From JAXMEB01 sp046348545 (GTDB taxonomy: Bacteria; Pseudomonadota; Gammaproteobacteria; Berkiellales; Berkiellaceae): 64,000 nucleotides of DNA. The stretch's first letter is position 1. The number at the start of each line of letters is the position of its first letter. The stretch lies in NCBI GenBank assembly GCA_046348545.1, contig JAXMEB010000004.1, positions 310,001-374,000 of the forward strand. Reading direction: 5' to 3'. The position numbers and the translations under genes were made by a program. Under the pieces are notes generated by a model. It was given only the letters and a program-made list of their open reading frames with translations. It was not told the origin of the DNA and ran no database searches. Positions 17,142-26,087 of the stretch are shown here, piece after piece.

Positions 17142-17720
17142 CTATCGTTCTTCTTCTAGATCAGCTTCCAGTTCGGTCTCGTCTAAATCTTCTTCTTCGA
17201 AATCTTCTTCGTCCTCATCATCTTCATCAAAATCTTCATCTTCTTCATTAAAGCTAACCAAGAAGATCGAAACAGCTTCATCACTCACTTCATAAACCAA
17301 GTCGCCAAAAGGGAAATGGGTCAGGATCAATTGGCTATTAGACGTTTCTTGTACCAAGATCTCAGGGAAATCGATATCCTCTTCAGACGCTTCTTCTTCT
17401 TCGAATAACCGAGAGACTAAAGCACAAACGACTAATGTTTGTTGTTCTTCATCAAGTGATTCATATTCTTCAAGTGCCTCAGGATGAAATTTTAAGTCGT
17501 ATTCCACTTCTTCTTCATCTTGATCAACCGTGATGGGAACCAGTTTTGCTTTTTCGTCAAAACGTTCTTTTGCAATAATGGCGTTATTGGCCGTATCGGT
17601 TTGCATAAAGAAGCTGATGGCTAGCTCAGCACATTCTTCAGGCGATTTCTTAAGGCAGGCAGCTAGCTCGGTTAAGGCTTCTACCAATGGTTGAGATAAA
17701 GTAACTTGAGATTGTGACAT
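17142..17720 (-). CDS. Orphan acidic protein; RHH-like plus RelE-like segments
   Basis: 192 aa, no confident family. Residues 1-40 (VTLSQPLVEALTELAACLKK ... ELAISFFMQTD) look like a ribbon-helix-helix strand and helices. Residues ~75-155 (LKFHPEALEEYESLDEEQQT ... LVYEVSDEAVSIFLVSF) have the strand-helix-helix-strand pattern of RelE/ParE toxins. The last ~35 residues are almost all Asp/Glu. If right, this would be an antitoxin-toxin-like fusion with an acidic tail, but it may simply be an unrelated acidic protein. AAGGGG site 8 bp before ATG 17720 lies inside a hairpin (17726-17776). It is downstream of the DASS transporter gene on the same strand. Confidence 0.6.
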   Translation of the reverse strand: MSQSQVTLSQPLVEALTELAACLKKSPEECAELAISFFMQTDTANNAIIAKERFDEKAKLVPITVDQDEEEVEYDLKFHPEALEEYESLDEEQQTLVVCALVSRLFEEEEASEEDIDFPEILVQETSNSQLILTHFPFGDLVYEVSDEAVSIFLVSFNEEDEDFDEDDEDEEDFEEEDLDETELEADLEEER

Positions 17721-17725
17721 AAAAA

Positions 17726-17776
17726 AACACCCCTTCTAATTGAGTTCAGCTGAACCACAGAGATAGTAGGGGTGTT
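17726..17776 (-). promoter_or_regulatory. Hairpin that pairs with the ribosome site of the acidic protein gene
   Basis: On the minus strand AACACCCC pairs with GGGGTGTT, followed immediately by TTTTTTT and the ATG of the 17142-17720 gene. The right arm contains the GGGG ribosome site. The loop has a perfect 12-bp palindrome GTTCAGCTGAAC (17744-17755). It can act as a terminator of the upstream transporter mRNA, or mask the ribosome site. Confidence 0.55.
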
Positions 17777-17796
17777 CTAGAGTGGCGTCAATGGCT

Positions 17797-19233
17797 TTAC
17801 CAAAGACCTAGCAATTTCCACCATGCAGCGCCTAAAAAACACCATATGAGGATATTCACGACACTGATAATGAAGCCGATGCGCCACCAGTCTTTAATAT
17901 CGACATACCCCATGCCATACATAATGGGGGCCGGTGTTAAACTGTAATGAGTTAGCCCGCCAAACAAATTGCTGAAGAATATCAAGACCAGCGTTGCTAG
18001 CATCGGTGGTGTACCCAGTGCTATTGAGAGGAGGAGAAAAGGAATGTACATGGAAGCAACATGTGCTGTACAACTTGCAAACGCGTAGTGAGAATAAAAA
18101 TAGAAGAGCGCCAGAATGGGGAATGAAATTCGCCAATCGATACCATGAACGGCAGTCTGGACCCAATCATTGAACCAGGGAATGACGCCGAGTGTACCGA
18201 GTGATCCAGCCATGGTGAGCAATATAGCAAACCAGAACATGGTTTCCCAAGCGGTGAATATTCTAACTAGACTGTGCCAATCCAAGATCCCGGTGAGCAT
18301 CAATATGGAGAGACCAATCATCGCTGCAATCATCGGGTCCAGTTGGATAGTGCTTCCAAAACCCCATAGGAGGAGGAGAATCACAACGGTACCGGCCATG
18401 ATCCATTCAGAGCCTTTCATGGGCCCCAACTCTTTCAATTTTTCACGCGCGATTCGGGGCGCTTCAGGGGTTTCGCGAACATGAGGCGGATAGATAAAAT
18501 GGATGATCAAAGGAATGCAGAGCAAGCTCAAAAGACCGGGCACAATAGCAGCCAAAGCCCAAGTCCCCCAAGTGATGCTCACATTTTCGATCTGTTGTTT
18601 ATTAGTGAGTTGCTCTAACAACGGGTTAGCGGCCATTGCGGTCATAAACATGGTGCAGCTGATGACCGTGGTTTGGAACAAGGTAACGCATAAATAGCTC
18701 CCTAGTTTACGGGCAGTGGGGCTATTCGGAAAACTTTCGTAAGAGTCTGAAATCCGTTGCATGATCGGGAGCACAATCCCAGCAAGACGGCCCGTCACGC
18801 TAGGGATAGCAGGTGCCATCATCAGATCCGTCATGGCAAGACCGTAGCTCAATCCTAAGGGACCTTTACCTAACCACATCGTAAAGAGATACGCTAATCG
18901 TGTGCCAAGACCCGTGACATTAAACCCTTTTGCAATAAAAAGGGCAAAGACAACGAGCCAGACGATAGGGGATGCAAATCCATCCATCGCTGCTTTGAGC
19001 GGCAGCGTTTTAGTTAACAAAATCAGTGCAAGGGCTATAAAAGCCACAGCCCCCATGGGCAATGGTTTTAGGATCACACCAACAATCGTTGCGACAAAAA
19101 TGGCTAACATATGCCATCCCTCATTCGGAATTGAATCGGGATGTGGGGAAAACCAAAGAGCAAGCCCTAGTAGAATACAAACTAATAATGCTCCTACGTT
19201 GACAGAACTTTTCTCCTCGTGAGTCTGGGACAT
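17797..19233 (-). CDS. DASS-family anion:sodium symporter (dicarboxylate type)
   Basis: 478 aa inner-membrane protein with ~12 hydrophobic segments. Features of the divalent anion:Na+ symporter family (plant DiT1, bacterial YbhI/CitT group) include the helix WHMLAIFVATIVGVILKPLP near residue 45, FASPIVWLVVFALFIAKGF near 86, the SVTGRLAGIVLPI loop, and the C-terminal FGGLTHYSLTPAPIMYG where the second SNT-like motif lies. Likely substrates are 2-oxoglutarate, malate or succinate; this is not decided by sequence. ATG 19233 has GGAG upstream. It is divergent from prfC. Confidence 0.88.
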   Translation of the reverse strand: MSQTHEEKSSVNVGALLVCILLGLALWFSPHPDSIPNEGWHMLAIFVATIVGVILKPLPMGAVAFIALALILLTKTLPLKAAMDGFASPIVWLVVFALFIAKGFNVTGLGTRLAYLFTMWLGKGPLGLSYGLAMTDLMMAPAIPSVTGRLAGIVLPIMQRISDSYESFPNSPTARKLGSYLCVTLFQTTVISCTMFMTAMAANPLLEQLTNKQQIENVSITWGTWALAAIVPGLLSLLCIPLIIHFIYPPHVRETPEAPRIAREKLKELGPMKGSEWIMAGTVVILLLLWGFGSTIQLDPMIAAMIGLSILMLTGILDWHSLVRIFTAWETMFWFAILLTMAGSLGTLGVIPWFNDWVQTAVHGIDWRISFPILALFYFYSHYAFASCTAHVASMYIPFLLLSIALGTPPMLATLVLIFFSNLFGGLTHYSLTPAPIMYGMGYVDIKDWWRIGFIISVVNILIWCFLGAAWWKLLGLW

Positions 19234-19307
19234 ATCATTACTCCTCTGATTCAGACGCGTGGTATAATAACGTAATTTTCTGGCTAACCCAATTTGTTTA
19301 AACAGTT

Positions 19308-20891
19308 ATGACACCATTACAAACTGAACGTGCTAGGCGACGAACGTTCGCGATTATATCTCACCCAGACGCCGGTAAAACAACGCTGACTGAGAAGCTA
19401 TTGCTATTTGGAGGAGCTATTCAGCTTGCTGGCACTGTTAAAGGTCGAAAGGCCTCTCGCCATGCCACTTCTGATTGGATGGAAATGGAAAAGGAGCGGG
19501 GGATTTCTGTCACGACCTCGGTGATGCAGTTTCCTTATCGAGATTGTGTGATCAATCTCTTAGATACGCCGGGTCATGAGGATTTTTCGGAAGACACCTA
19601 TAGAACGTTGACGGCGGTGGATTGCGCGCTTATGGTGATTGACGCGGTCAAAGGCGTCGAGTCACGGACCATTAAACTCATGGAAGTCTGTCGTCTCCGC
19701 GATACGCCTATTATTACTTTTATTAATAAGCTAGACCGAGAGTCGCGTGATCCGATTGAGCTTTTGGACGAGATCGAGAAAATTTTAAATATCCGATGTG
19801 CTCCAATGAGTTGGCCTATAGGATGTGGTAAGCAATTTAAGGGTGTTTATCATATCGATAATGAATCTGTGACTTTATTTTCATCGTCAAAAGGGCATCA
19901 AGTTCAAGACAGTGAAATAATTCTGGGATATAACCCACCTGAATGGGATGAGCAATTTGGATACTTGGCACAAGATTTAAGAGACCAACTCGAATTGATA
20001 CAAGGTGCGAGTAGCGCCTTCGACAAAGAGGCTTTTTTGAAAGGACAGTTGACGCCGGTATACTTTGGATCCGCGCTCAATAACTTTGGTGTTCAAGAAA
20101 TTTTGAATGCATTGGCTGATTTAGCACCACCGCCACAGTCTCGCCAAACATTGACTAGGTTGATTGAGCCGAATGAAGAAAAAATGTCAGGCTTCGTGTT
20201 TAAAATTCAGGCTAACATGGATCCGAATCATCGTGATCGAATAGCCTTCTTAAGAGTTTGTTCTGGACATTATCGAAAAGGGATGAAAATCAAACATGTA
20301 CGTTTAGGTCGCGATGTGACCATATCAAACGCACTCACCTTTATGGCAGGGGAGCGTGATAATGTTGAGGAGGCTTGGCCTGGGGATATTATTGGATTGC
20401 ATAATCATGGCACGATTCAAATTGGCGACACTTTTACTCAAGGTGAAGATTTAAAATTCATTGGTATACCGCATTTTGCGCCGGAACTATTTCAGGCTGT
20501 AAGACCACGAGATCCATTGAAAGCAAAGGCATTAAATAAAGGCTTGAATCAGCTTTCTGAAGAGGGCGCGACCCAAGTGTTCAGACCGCTCAATAGCAAT
20601 TTGATTTTACTTGGTGCGGTTGGTCAACTACAGTTCGATGTGGTGGCTCACCGATTGAAGCATGAGTACAATGTGGAGTGTGTCTATGATCCAACCAAAG
20701 TCGTCACAGCTCGTTGGGTGACCACGACGGATCATAAAAAACTCGAGCAGTTTAAGGTTAAATGTGAAGCACATTTAGCGCTGGATGGGGGCGATGCATT
20801 GGTTTATTTAGCGCCTACGCATGTAAATCTCAATATGACCATAGAGCGTTGGCCTGATATTAAATTTGCCGCTACTCAAGAAAAAGCATAG
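19308..20891 (+). CDS. prfC: Peptide chain release factor 3
   Basis: Translational GTPase that recycles RF1/RF2 after peptide release. 527 aa, the standard length. G1 is SHPDAGKTTLTEKLL at residues ~18-32, the switch region ERGISVTTSVMQF near 62, G3 LDTPGHEDFSEDTYR near 87, and G4 FINKLDRE near 140. The C-terminal domains match RF3 (GAVGQLQFDVVAHRLKHEYNVE). ATG 19308 is supported by the family N-terminus. The metal-hydrolase gene follows 15 bp later and is likely co-transcribed. Confidence 0.97.
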   Translation: MTPLQTERARRRTFAIISHPDAGKTTLTEKLLLFGGAIQLAGTVKGRKASRHATSDWMEMEKERGISVTTSVMQFPYRDCVINLLDTPGHEDFSEDTYRTLTAVDCALMVIDAVKGVESRTIKLMEVCRLRDTPIITFINKLDRESRDPIELLDEIEKILNIRCAPMSWPIGCGKQFKGVYHIDNESVTLFSSSKGHQVQDSEIILGYNPPEWDEQFGYLAQDLRDQLELIQGASSAFDKEAFLKGQLTPVYFGSALNNFGVQEILNALADLAPPPQSRQTLTRLIEPNEEKMSGFVFKIQANMDPNHRDRIAFLRVCSGHYRKGMKIKHVRLGRDVTISNALTFMAGERDNVEEAWPGDIIGLHNHGTIQIGDTFTQGEDLKFIGIPHFAPELFQAVRPRDPLKAKALNKGLNQLSEEGATQVFRPLNSNLILLGAVGQLQFDVVAHRLKHEYNVECVYDPTKVVTARWVTTTDHKKLEQFKVKCEAHLALDGGDALVYLAPTHVNLNMTIERWPDIKFAATQEKA

Positions 20892-20906
20892 AGAGATTAG
20901 ATTCAT

Positions 20907-21794
20907 ATGGATAGTGAAAGAAGGCAACATGACATCCCACCGCGTCGTTTGCATTTTGACTTACCTCAATGGGCGCCAAAATTTTGGAATGGTAACTGCC
21001 CGGCCAAAACCTACTTTTTCGATGCACTGGGTATGGTGGTGCCTGCTTTTGAGCGATTGGGTATTGTGAGTATTTTGCATTTTAGGGAGCAGCTTCAAGG
21101 GCAACCTGTCTACAGCAGAGTTAAGGGTTTTATCGGACAAGAAGCTTCACACAGTGCTGTCTATTTACATTATAACAAGATGCTCGAATCTCATGGATAT
21201 AAAGTCTCCCAACTCGAAAAGAAAAATATTCGCTTTTTCTATCTTTTCAGCAAAATATGCTCCAAAAGATTCTTGCTGGCGAATACGATCGCGGTAGAGC
21301 ATCTCACCGCTGTCTGGTCGCATTGTGTTCTGAGCGATCCGTTTTGGTTTGAAAACGCTGATCCGACCTTGACGGCGATTTGGCGTTGGCATGCGATAGA
21401 GGAAATTGAGCATAAATCTGTTGCTTTTGACGTTTATCGAGCTGTGAATGGTGGCTATTTAACGCGGATTGCAGGGATGTTGATGGTGACGATGTCCTTG
21501 ACTTATTTTATGGTTCGGAATATGTGGCATATGATGGGTAAAGACAAAAATCGCTGGAATATTAAGCTTTGGGCGAAAATGTTAAAGACATATTGGGGGG
21601 GTAAAGGCTTTCTGCGACAAGCGATTAAACCTTATTTTGATTATTTCAAGCCATCGTTCCATCCTTGGAAACAAGATGATATGTACTTAATTGAGTCCTG
21701 GAAAGCTTATTTAGATAATACGAATGATTCGTTGATGGCCATTTCAAAGCGATTAGAGCAGCAGTCACCTGGTAATTTATTTGCTACCAGCTAA
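20907..21794 (+). CDS. Predicted metal-dependent hydrolase (PF10118-type)
   Basis: 295 aa. It has the pattern of the PF10118 'metal-dependent hydrolase' family, a ferritin-like helical fold. Candidate di-metal ligands are in FIGQEASHSAVYLHY near residue 76, TIAVEHLTAVW near 128, and WHAIEEIEHKSVAFDVY near 160 (ExxH and EExEH motifs). One or two hydrophobic helices (near 190-210) suggest membrane contact. Substrate unknown. It is 15 bp behind prfC. A desaturase and an esterase nearby make a lipid-related role possible, but that is inference. Confidence 0.8.
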   Translation: MDSERRQHDIPPRRLHFDLPQWAPKFWNGNCPAKTYFFDALGMVVPAFERLGIVSILHFREQLQGQPVYSRVKGFIGQEASHSAVYLHYNKMLESHGYKVSQLEKKNIRFFYLFSKICSKRFLLANTIAVEHLTAVWSHCVLSDPFWFENADPTLTAIWRWHAIEEIEHKSVAFDVYRAVNGGYLTRIAGMLMVTMSLTYFMVRNMWHMMGKDKNRWNIKLWAKMLKTYWGGKGFLRQAIKPYFDYFKPSFHPWKQDDMYLIESWKAYLDNTNDSLMAISKRLEQQSPGNLFATS

Positions 21795-21961
21795 TTTTAA
21801 AGTAGAAAGTAAATCTTCAACTTCTGGCATCGCGTCCCAATCAATTTCACGCGAGGAGGGGTCATCAAGGTGATCTGCTTTGAAAGTCAGCGGTCTATTA
21901 AAATCGCCCACAAGGTCATCATCAAAGGTATCTGAACGTCGCGTCAGTTCACTTAAGCAAA
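21777..21961 (-). pseudogene. Possible remnant of a small acidic gene
   Basis: On the minus strand an open frame reads SELTRRSDTFDDDLVGDF ... REIDWDAMPEVEDLLSTLKL and ends inside the 3' end of the hydrolase gene. It has no usable start codon near its beginning. The composition looks coding, so it may be the 3' piece of a lost gene. It could equally be chance. Confidence 0.2.
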
Positions 21962-22906
21962 AGCATTAAATTCATTTTCCTGCTGAACACAAGCAAAAAA
22001 GTTTAGAACCTGATTGCAAGCATAATCGAGCGCTTCACGCGCTGGCTTAAGCCGTTTATGATAAACCACGAATCCATGAGTCACGCCGTCAAAACGTCGA
22101 TGATGAACTTGATTCCCCGCTTCAATGAGTTTTTTAGCATATGCTTCGCCTTCATCACGAATAGGGTCATATTCTGCGGTGATAAGGGTAGTTGGTGGCA
22201 GGCCTGACAAATCTGGATTCAATAGTGGAGAAACTCTAAAGTCTTTTTTTTCTTCAGGAGTGTTTAAATATTGTTCTGATAACCAGTTTAGAAACGATAG
22301 ATCGAGAAAATAGCCCTGTCCGTAGTCAGATTTTGATGGATAGTCGTGATACATATCGACCATTGGGTAAATTAAGGTTTGATGTTGGATGATTCTTAAG
22401 TTTTCTTGTTTTAGAAGCTGGCAACAGACGGCGATTGCGCTGGCACCTGAGCTTTCTCCCCACGCCACAATTCGTTTAACATCGACATTTAGTTGCTCAT
22501 GGTTTTCGTAGATCCATTTAATGCCCATGAGACCATCATATAGCCCAATCGGGAATTTATATTCAGGTGCCAATCGAAACGAGACAACAGCGATATAGGC
22601 ATTGAGCTTGTTCGCAAGCAGTGCACAATAGTCTTTGGCTTCAGCCGGTTCAGGCGCAAAACCACCACAACCACGCCCATAGTATACGAGAGGTAAAGGA
22701 TTTTTGGATCTTTCGGCTTGAGGTCGGTAGACTCTCAGCTCACATTCATTTTCTAGAATATAGGTATCATAAAACCCTTCTTGCTGGGTGGCGTGTAGTG
22801 TTTTGAGGTATTTTCTGACCTCTTCAAGTGACATTGTGTGTAGCTGAGCAAATTCACTTTTATAAGTTATGCTGATGAGTCTTTGTAGCAGTGGATCTAA
22901 GGGCAT
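21953..22906 (-). CDS. Alpha/beta-hydrolase (HSL/esterase group) with altered oxyanion motif
   Basis: 317 aa, hormone-sensitive-lipase type alpha/beta-hydrolase-3. The nucleophile elbow is AWGESSGASA near residue 149, with DPIRDEGEAYA (acid) near 248 and VTHGFVVYH (His) near 276. The oxyanion HGGG of the family is replaced by YYGRGCGGF near residue 72, keeping the glycines but not the His. It may be a carboxylesterase with unusual activity. ATG 22906. It is divergent from the desaturase gene, 83 bp apart. Confidence 0.85.
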   Translation of the reverse strand: MPLDPLLQRLISITYKSEFAQLHTMSLEEVRKYLKTLHATQQEGFYDTYILENECELRVYRPQAERSKNPLPLVYYGRGCGGFAPEPAEAKDYCALLANKLNAYIAVVSFRLAPEYKFPIGLYDGLMGIKWIYENHEQLNVDVKRIVAWGESSGASAIAVCCQLLKQENLRIIQHQTLIYPMVDMYHDYPSKSDYGQGYFLDLSFLNWLSEQYLNTPEEKKDFRVSPLLNPDLSGLPPTTLITAEYDPIRDEGEAYAKKLIEAGNQVHHRRFDGVTHGFVVYHKRLKPAREALDYACNQVLNFFACVQQENEFNAFA

Positions 22907-22989
22907 GATATTTTTGTTTGAAAGTCTGATGAGTGATAAAATATGTCGGCTATTTCGAAGCAGCGTATCATAATCAAGAAGGAGACTCT

Positions 22990-23823
22990 ATGAACTGGCG
23001 GCCATTGAAACAGACCTACCAAAAACGCGGCGCTTTTTTATACGCTTTCTTTCTTGTTTTTCTAGTTCCGCTCTGTTTGCCATTCGTTTGGCATAGCTTT
23101 AAGACGGACTCAGTCAGATCGTTAGATTATAAGCTATTATTGATATTTTATTCCCTTTCCTTGTTGGGTATCACGCTCGGATATCACCGATTGGCGACCC
23201 ACCGCGGTTTTACCACCTATCCTTGGATTAAGCGGATACTACTTATTTTTGGCGCCATGGCTTGGCAAGGTCCTCCGGCGGCTTGGGCGAGCCTACATAT
23301 TCAACACCACGCGAATTCTGACAGGCTACGCGATCCGCATTCACCGGTGACGCATTCGTTTTGGTATGCTCACTGTGGTTGGATTTTTAACCACTATCGC
23401 CCTAATTACCGTAAATACGGAAAATGGCTATTGAAAGATAAAGATGTGCACTTTGTCAGTCGTTACTATGGAGTTATCAGCATCGGCTCTTTTATGTTGC
23501 CGCTTTTCATTGGTGGGTGGCAAGCCTGGCTTTGGGCCGGCTGGTTCCGATTATTTTTGGCATCCCATGCGACTTGGAGTGTGAATTCACTGTGCCATTT
23601 TGCAGGCTCTAGATTGTATCCCAATGTGCGTGATAATAGCCGTAATCGTTTCTCAATCGCTATTTTAACTTTCGGCGAAGGTTGGCATAACAATCACCAT
23701 CAATTTTTACGTAATCCTAAATTAGGACATCGTTGGTACCAAATCGATATGGGTTATTGGGTACTGAATTTTATGCGTAGATGCCGTTTAGCTTGGGATT
23801 TAAAGATCCCCAGCGCGCAGTAA
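22990..23823 (+). CDS. Acyl-CoA (delta-9 type) fatty acid desaturase
   Basis: 277 aa integral-membrane di-iron desaturase that would put double bonds in acyl chains. The three His boxes are in place: YHRLATHRGF near residue 66 (HxxxxH), HIQHHANSD near 104 (HxxHH), and EGWHNNHHQF near 233 (HxxHH). Four membrane segments separate them. ATG 22990 has a strong AAGGAG site; an upstream in-frame start (22933) lacks one. The 3' end overlaps the convergent MFS gene by 24 bp. Bacteria that use oxygen to adjust membrane fluidity carry such enzymes. Confidence 0.93.
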   Translation: MNWRPLKQTYQKRGAFLYAFFLVFLVPLCLPFVWHSFKTDSVRSLDYKLLLIFYSLSLLGITLGYHRLATHRGFTTYPWIKRILLIFGAMAWQGPPAAWASLHIQHHANSDRLRDPHSPVTHSFWYAHCGWIFNHYRPNYRKYGKWLLKDKDVHFVSRYYGVISIGSFMLPLFIGGWQAWLWAGWFRLFLASHATWSVNSLCHFAGSRLYPNVRDNSRNRFSIAILTFGEGWHNNHHQFLRNPKLGHRWYQIDMGYWVLNFMRRCRLAWDLKIPSAQ

Positions 23824-24993
23824 TCCCATCATGATACATAAGATGACTCCGATGGCTAAGGGTAGTAGCATCGGGGTTATCGCGTAACACTGAACAATCC
23901 CAACCCCTAATGCGCCTAAAGATAGGTTCAAGAAGCTCATCACACTGCTTGCGCTTGCTTTATCCATACTTGAACAAGTGGCTAATATCGATGCATTCGA
24001 TAATACGAAGGTAAGCCCTAAGTTGACCACGGCCATGGGTGCAAAAAGAGAGATAGGATGTGCCCATAAATAGAAGCTGCCCGCTAAGATGATTCCGCCT
24101 AGAAGAGCCGTATAGGTTCCGATCTTGACAATAGTTGTCCCTGCATAATGTTGACTTAGACGCCCACATACCAGAGCGCCAATTAGGATCCCAATGGGGG
24201 GTATTAAACTATATAGACCAAATGTCGACTCTGTCAGATGGAGAGATTGTTGGCTGATAAAGGGGGATAACGTTGCAAATACATAGGTCGACGCGGTGCA
24301 GCATCCAATCAACGCGCTAAAGATCAAGATTGGCTTACTTTTCATTTGGGAGATTAAACTTTTGATTAATTGAGCAAAATGAACACGCTTTGAAGAAAAA
24401 TGACTTGGGTTGTCAATTAGATTTAAAACAAGGATACCCATGAGTAGAGCGTAAGTTAATAAGACATAAAAACAAGCTTTCCAACTGAAATACAATGCCA
24501 TAAATCCACCCAGTGTTAATGAGAACCCTGGTAAAATTGCGAACGCAATCATCATGTAGCTTGATAATTTTCGAGCCTGTTGCTCCGTATAAAAGTCGCT
24601 TAATAAGGTGAAGGCCATCATCAATCCGACGCAAGCGCCCAAGGCCATTAGTAATCGTCCAAAGAGGAATAACGGGAAATAATGAATGTTGCCTGAGATT
24701 AGGCAAAACGTAATCCCGATAATGGCAAGAAAAATTCCAAATAGTAGAGAGGCTTTCCGTCCATATCGATTCGCCAAAGGGCCATAGGGCAGTTGTCCTA
24801 ATGCATATCCAATTAAATAAAGTGTCATACTCCATTGAGCGGCATTTTCACTCACTTGAAAGTAATCAGCGATTTCCGGTAGGGCCGGTGTGAAAAGCAC
24901 TGCGCAAACCGTTCCGAATGAGACCAGCAAAATCAGCATTAAAAGAGAAGGTGGTGAAGCTTCTTTAGATAATATGGCTGTTGATTTGAGCAT
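23800..24993 (-). CDS. MFS drug exporter, Bcr/CflA-like
   Basis: 397 aa with ~12 membrane helices. The MFS loop 2-3 signature is YGPLANRYGRKASLLFG near residue 70, and the first helix reads LVSFGTVCAVLFTPALPEIADYF, like DHA1 drug exporters (Bcr/CflA). A second loop GALVCGRLSQHYAG lies mid-protein. The substrate is not predictable. It is divergent from a LysR gene (25084), with 90 bp between; that regulator probably controls it. Confidence 0.85.
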   Translation of the reverse strand: MLKSTAILSKEASPPSLLMLILLVSFGTVCAVLFTPALPEIADYFQVSENAAQWSMTLYLIGYALGQLPYGPLANRYGRKASLLFGIFLAIIGITFCLISGNIHYFPLFLFGRLLMALGACVGLMMAFTLLSDFYTEQQARKLSSYMMIAFAILPGFSLTLGGFMALYFSWKACFYVLLTYALLMGILVLNLIDNPSHFSSKRVHFAQLIKSLISQMKSKPILIFSALIGCCTASTYVFATLSPFISQQSLHLTESTFGLYSLIPPIGILIGALVCGRLSQHYAGTTIVKIGTYTALLGGIILAGSFYLWAHPISLFAPMAVVNLGLTFVLSNASILATCSSMDKASASSVMSFLNLSLGALGVGIVQCYAITPMLLPLAIGVILCIMMGLLRAGDL

Positions 24994-25083
24994 AATTTAT
25001 ACCGTTAGTCCTAATTGTAAGCAGTGTAGCTTGATTTGCTTGTTTAAACAATATATAGTTTAATTAACCATTGTTAAGAATAT

Positions 25084-25965
25084 ATGAACAATGTCATGTT
25101 ACGAATTAGTCAACTGAAGGCGTTTCTTGCCGTCATTGAAACCGGTAGTTTTAGTCAAGGGGCTGAGCGGTTAAGTCTTTCGAAAGCGGCTATCACGCAG
25201 CATATTCAGCATCTTGAGTCTCAACTAGGCGTGCAACTCATTAAGCGAACGACCAGAAGATTAGCGCTCACAGAACTCGGTGAAATCTTTCTCGATAAAG
25301 CGAAACAGGTATTAGAGTCTCTCGATGAGATTGAAAGAGAGATAGGTCAACAAACGCGCTTACCAAAAGGTGCATTGCGAGTCATGTCTAATCCTTATTT
25401 TGCAAAACGATTTGTAATCCCTCAACTTGAGGATTTCACATCTCATTTTCCAGATATTCATCTTACACTGTTGTTAGAGGAACGCTTCCCAGATCTAGAA
25501 AAAGAACAAATTGATTTATTGGTTGGTGTGAGTATGGACGGTCCTCAAGACATGATTCGAAAACAAGTGGCCAGCACGCGCTATCTGTTATGCGCGTCAC
25601 CGAACTATCTCGCTAGGTGTGGTGAGCCAAAAAGACCCCATGATTTAATTTCACATCAGTATATTACTCATGCGATGCGTCGGCCAGATCATCTTATTAG
25701 TTTTAAAAAAAATGAAACCGTGATGGTTCAACCGAGTCTAAGATTAAATGATGCCGACGCTATGGTCCAATGTGCTAGCCAAGGATTAGGGATTATAAAA
25801 GTCCATGATTATATGGTCAAAGATAAGATTGAAACCGGTGAATTAATAGAAATTCTCAAATCGTTTAATGAAGGTAGTATACCTATTTATGCTTACTTTA
25901 AAAGTCATAAATATATGACGGAAAAAGTAAGGGTTTTTTTAAAGTTTGTTGAAAATCATTTGTAG
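25084..25965 (+). CDS. LysR-family transcriptional regulator
   Basis: 293 aa. An N-terminal winged helix-turn-helix spans residues ~6-65 (FLAVIETGSFSQGAERLSLS, AITQHIQHLESQLGVQLIKR), with the LysR effector-binding domain after ~90. The ATG at 25084 is used; ATG 25096 is also possible because the family often starts near MLRISQLKAF. The divergent MFS exporter is the likely target. The 90-bp gap is AT-rich with GTTTAAAC and TTAATTAA palindromes. The effector is unknown. Confidence 0.9.
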   Translation: MNNVMLRISQLKAFLAVIETGSFSQGAERLSLSKAAITQHIQHLESQLGVQLIKRTTRRLALTELGEIFLDKAKQVLESLDEIEREIGQQTRLPKGALRVMSNPYFAKRFVIPQLEDFTSHFPDIHLTLLLEERFPDLEKEQIDLLVGVSMDGPQDMIRKQVASTRYLLCASPNYLARCGEPKRPHDLISHQYITHAMRRPDHLISFKKNETVMVQPSLRLNDADAMVQCASQGLGIIKVHDYMVKDKIETGELIEILKSFNEGSIPIYAYFKSHKYMTEKVRVFLKFVENHL

Positions 25966-26087
25966 AGCGCATTACTTAAGTTGCAATCCAAATCAAATAA
26001 AGTCTCCACATAAGTTGTGTAGTTTAAGTTTTTTCTGTTAGTCTCAAAAGGCTAAGTTTATTGAATTGTAAATAAAGGACTAAAAAC

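Noticed and set aside
17894..18697. Several ORFs of 64-104 codons opposite or within the DASS transporter gene
   Set aside because: Shadow frames of a clear membrane-protein gene with no ribosome sites or motifs.
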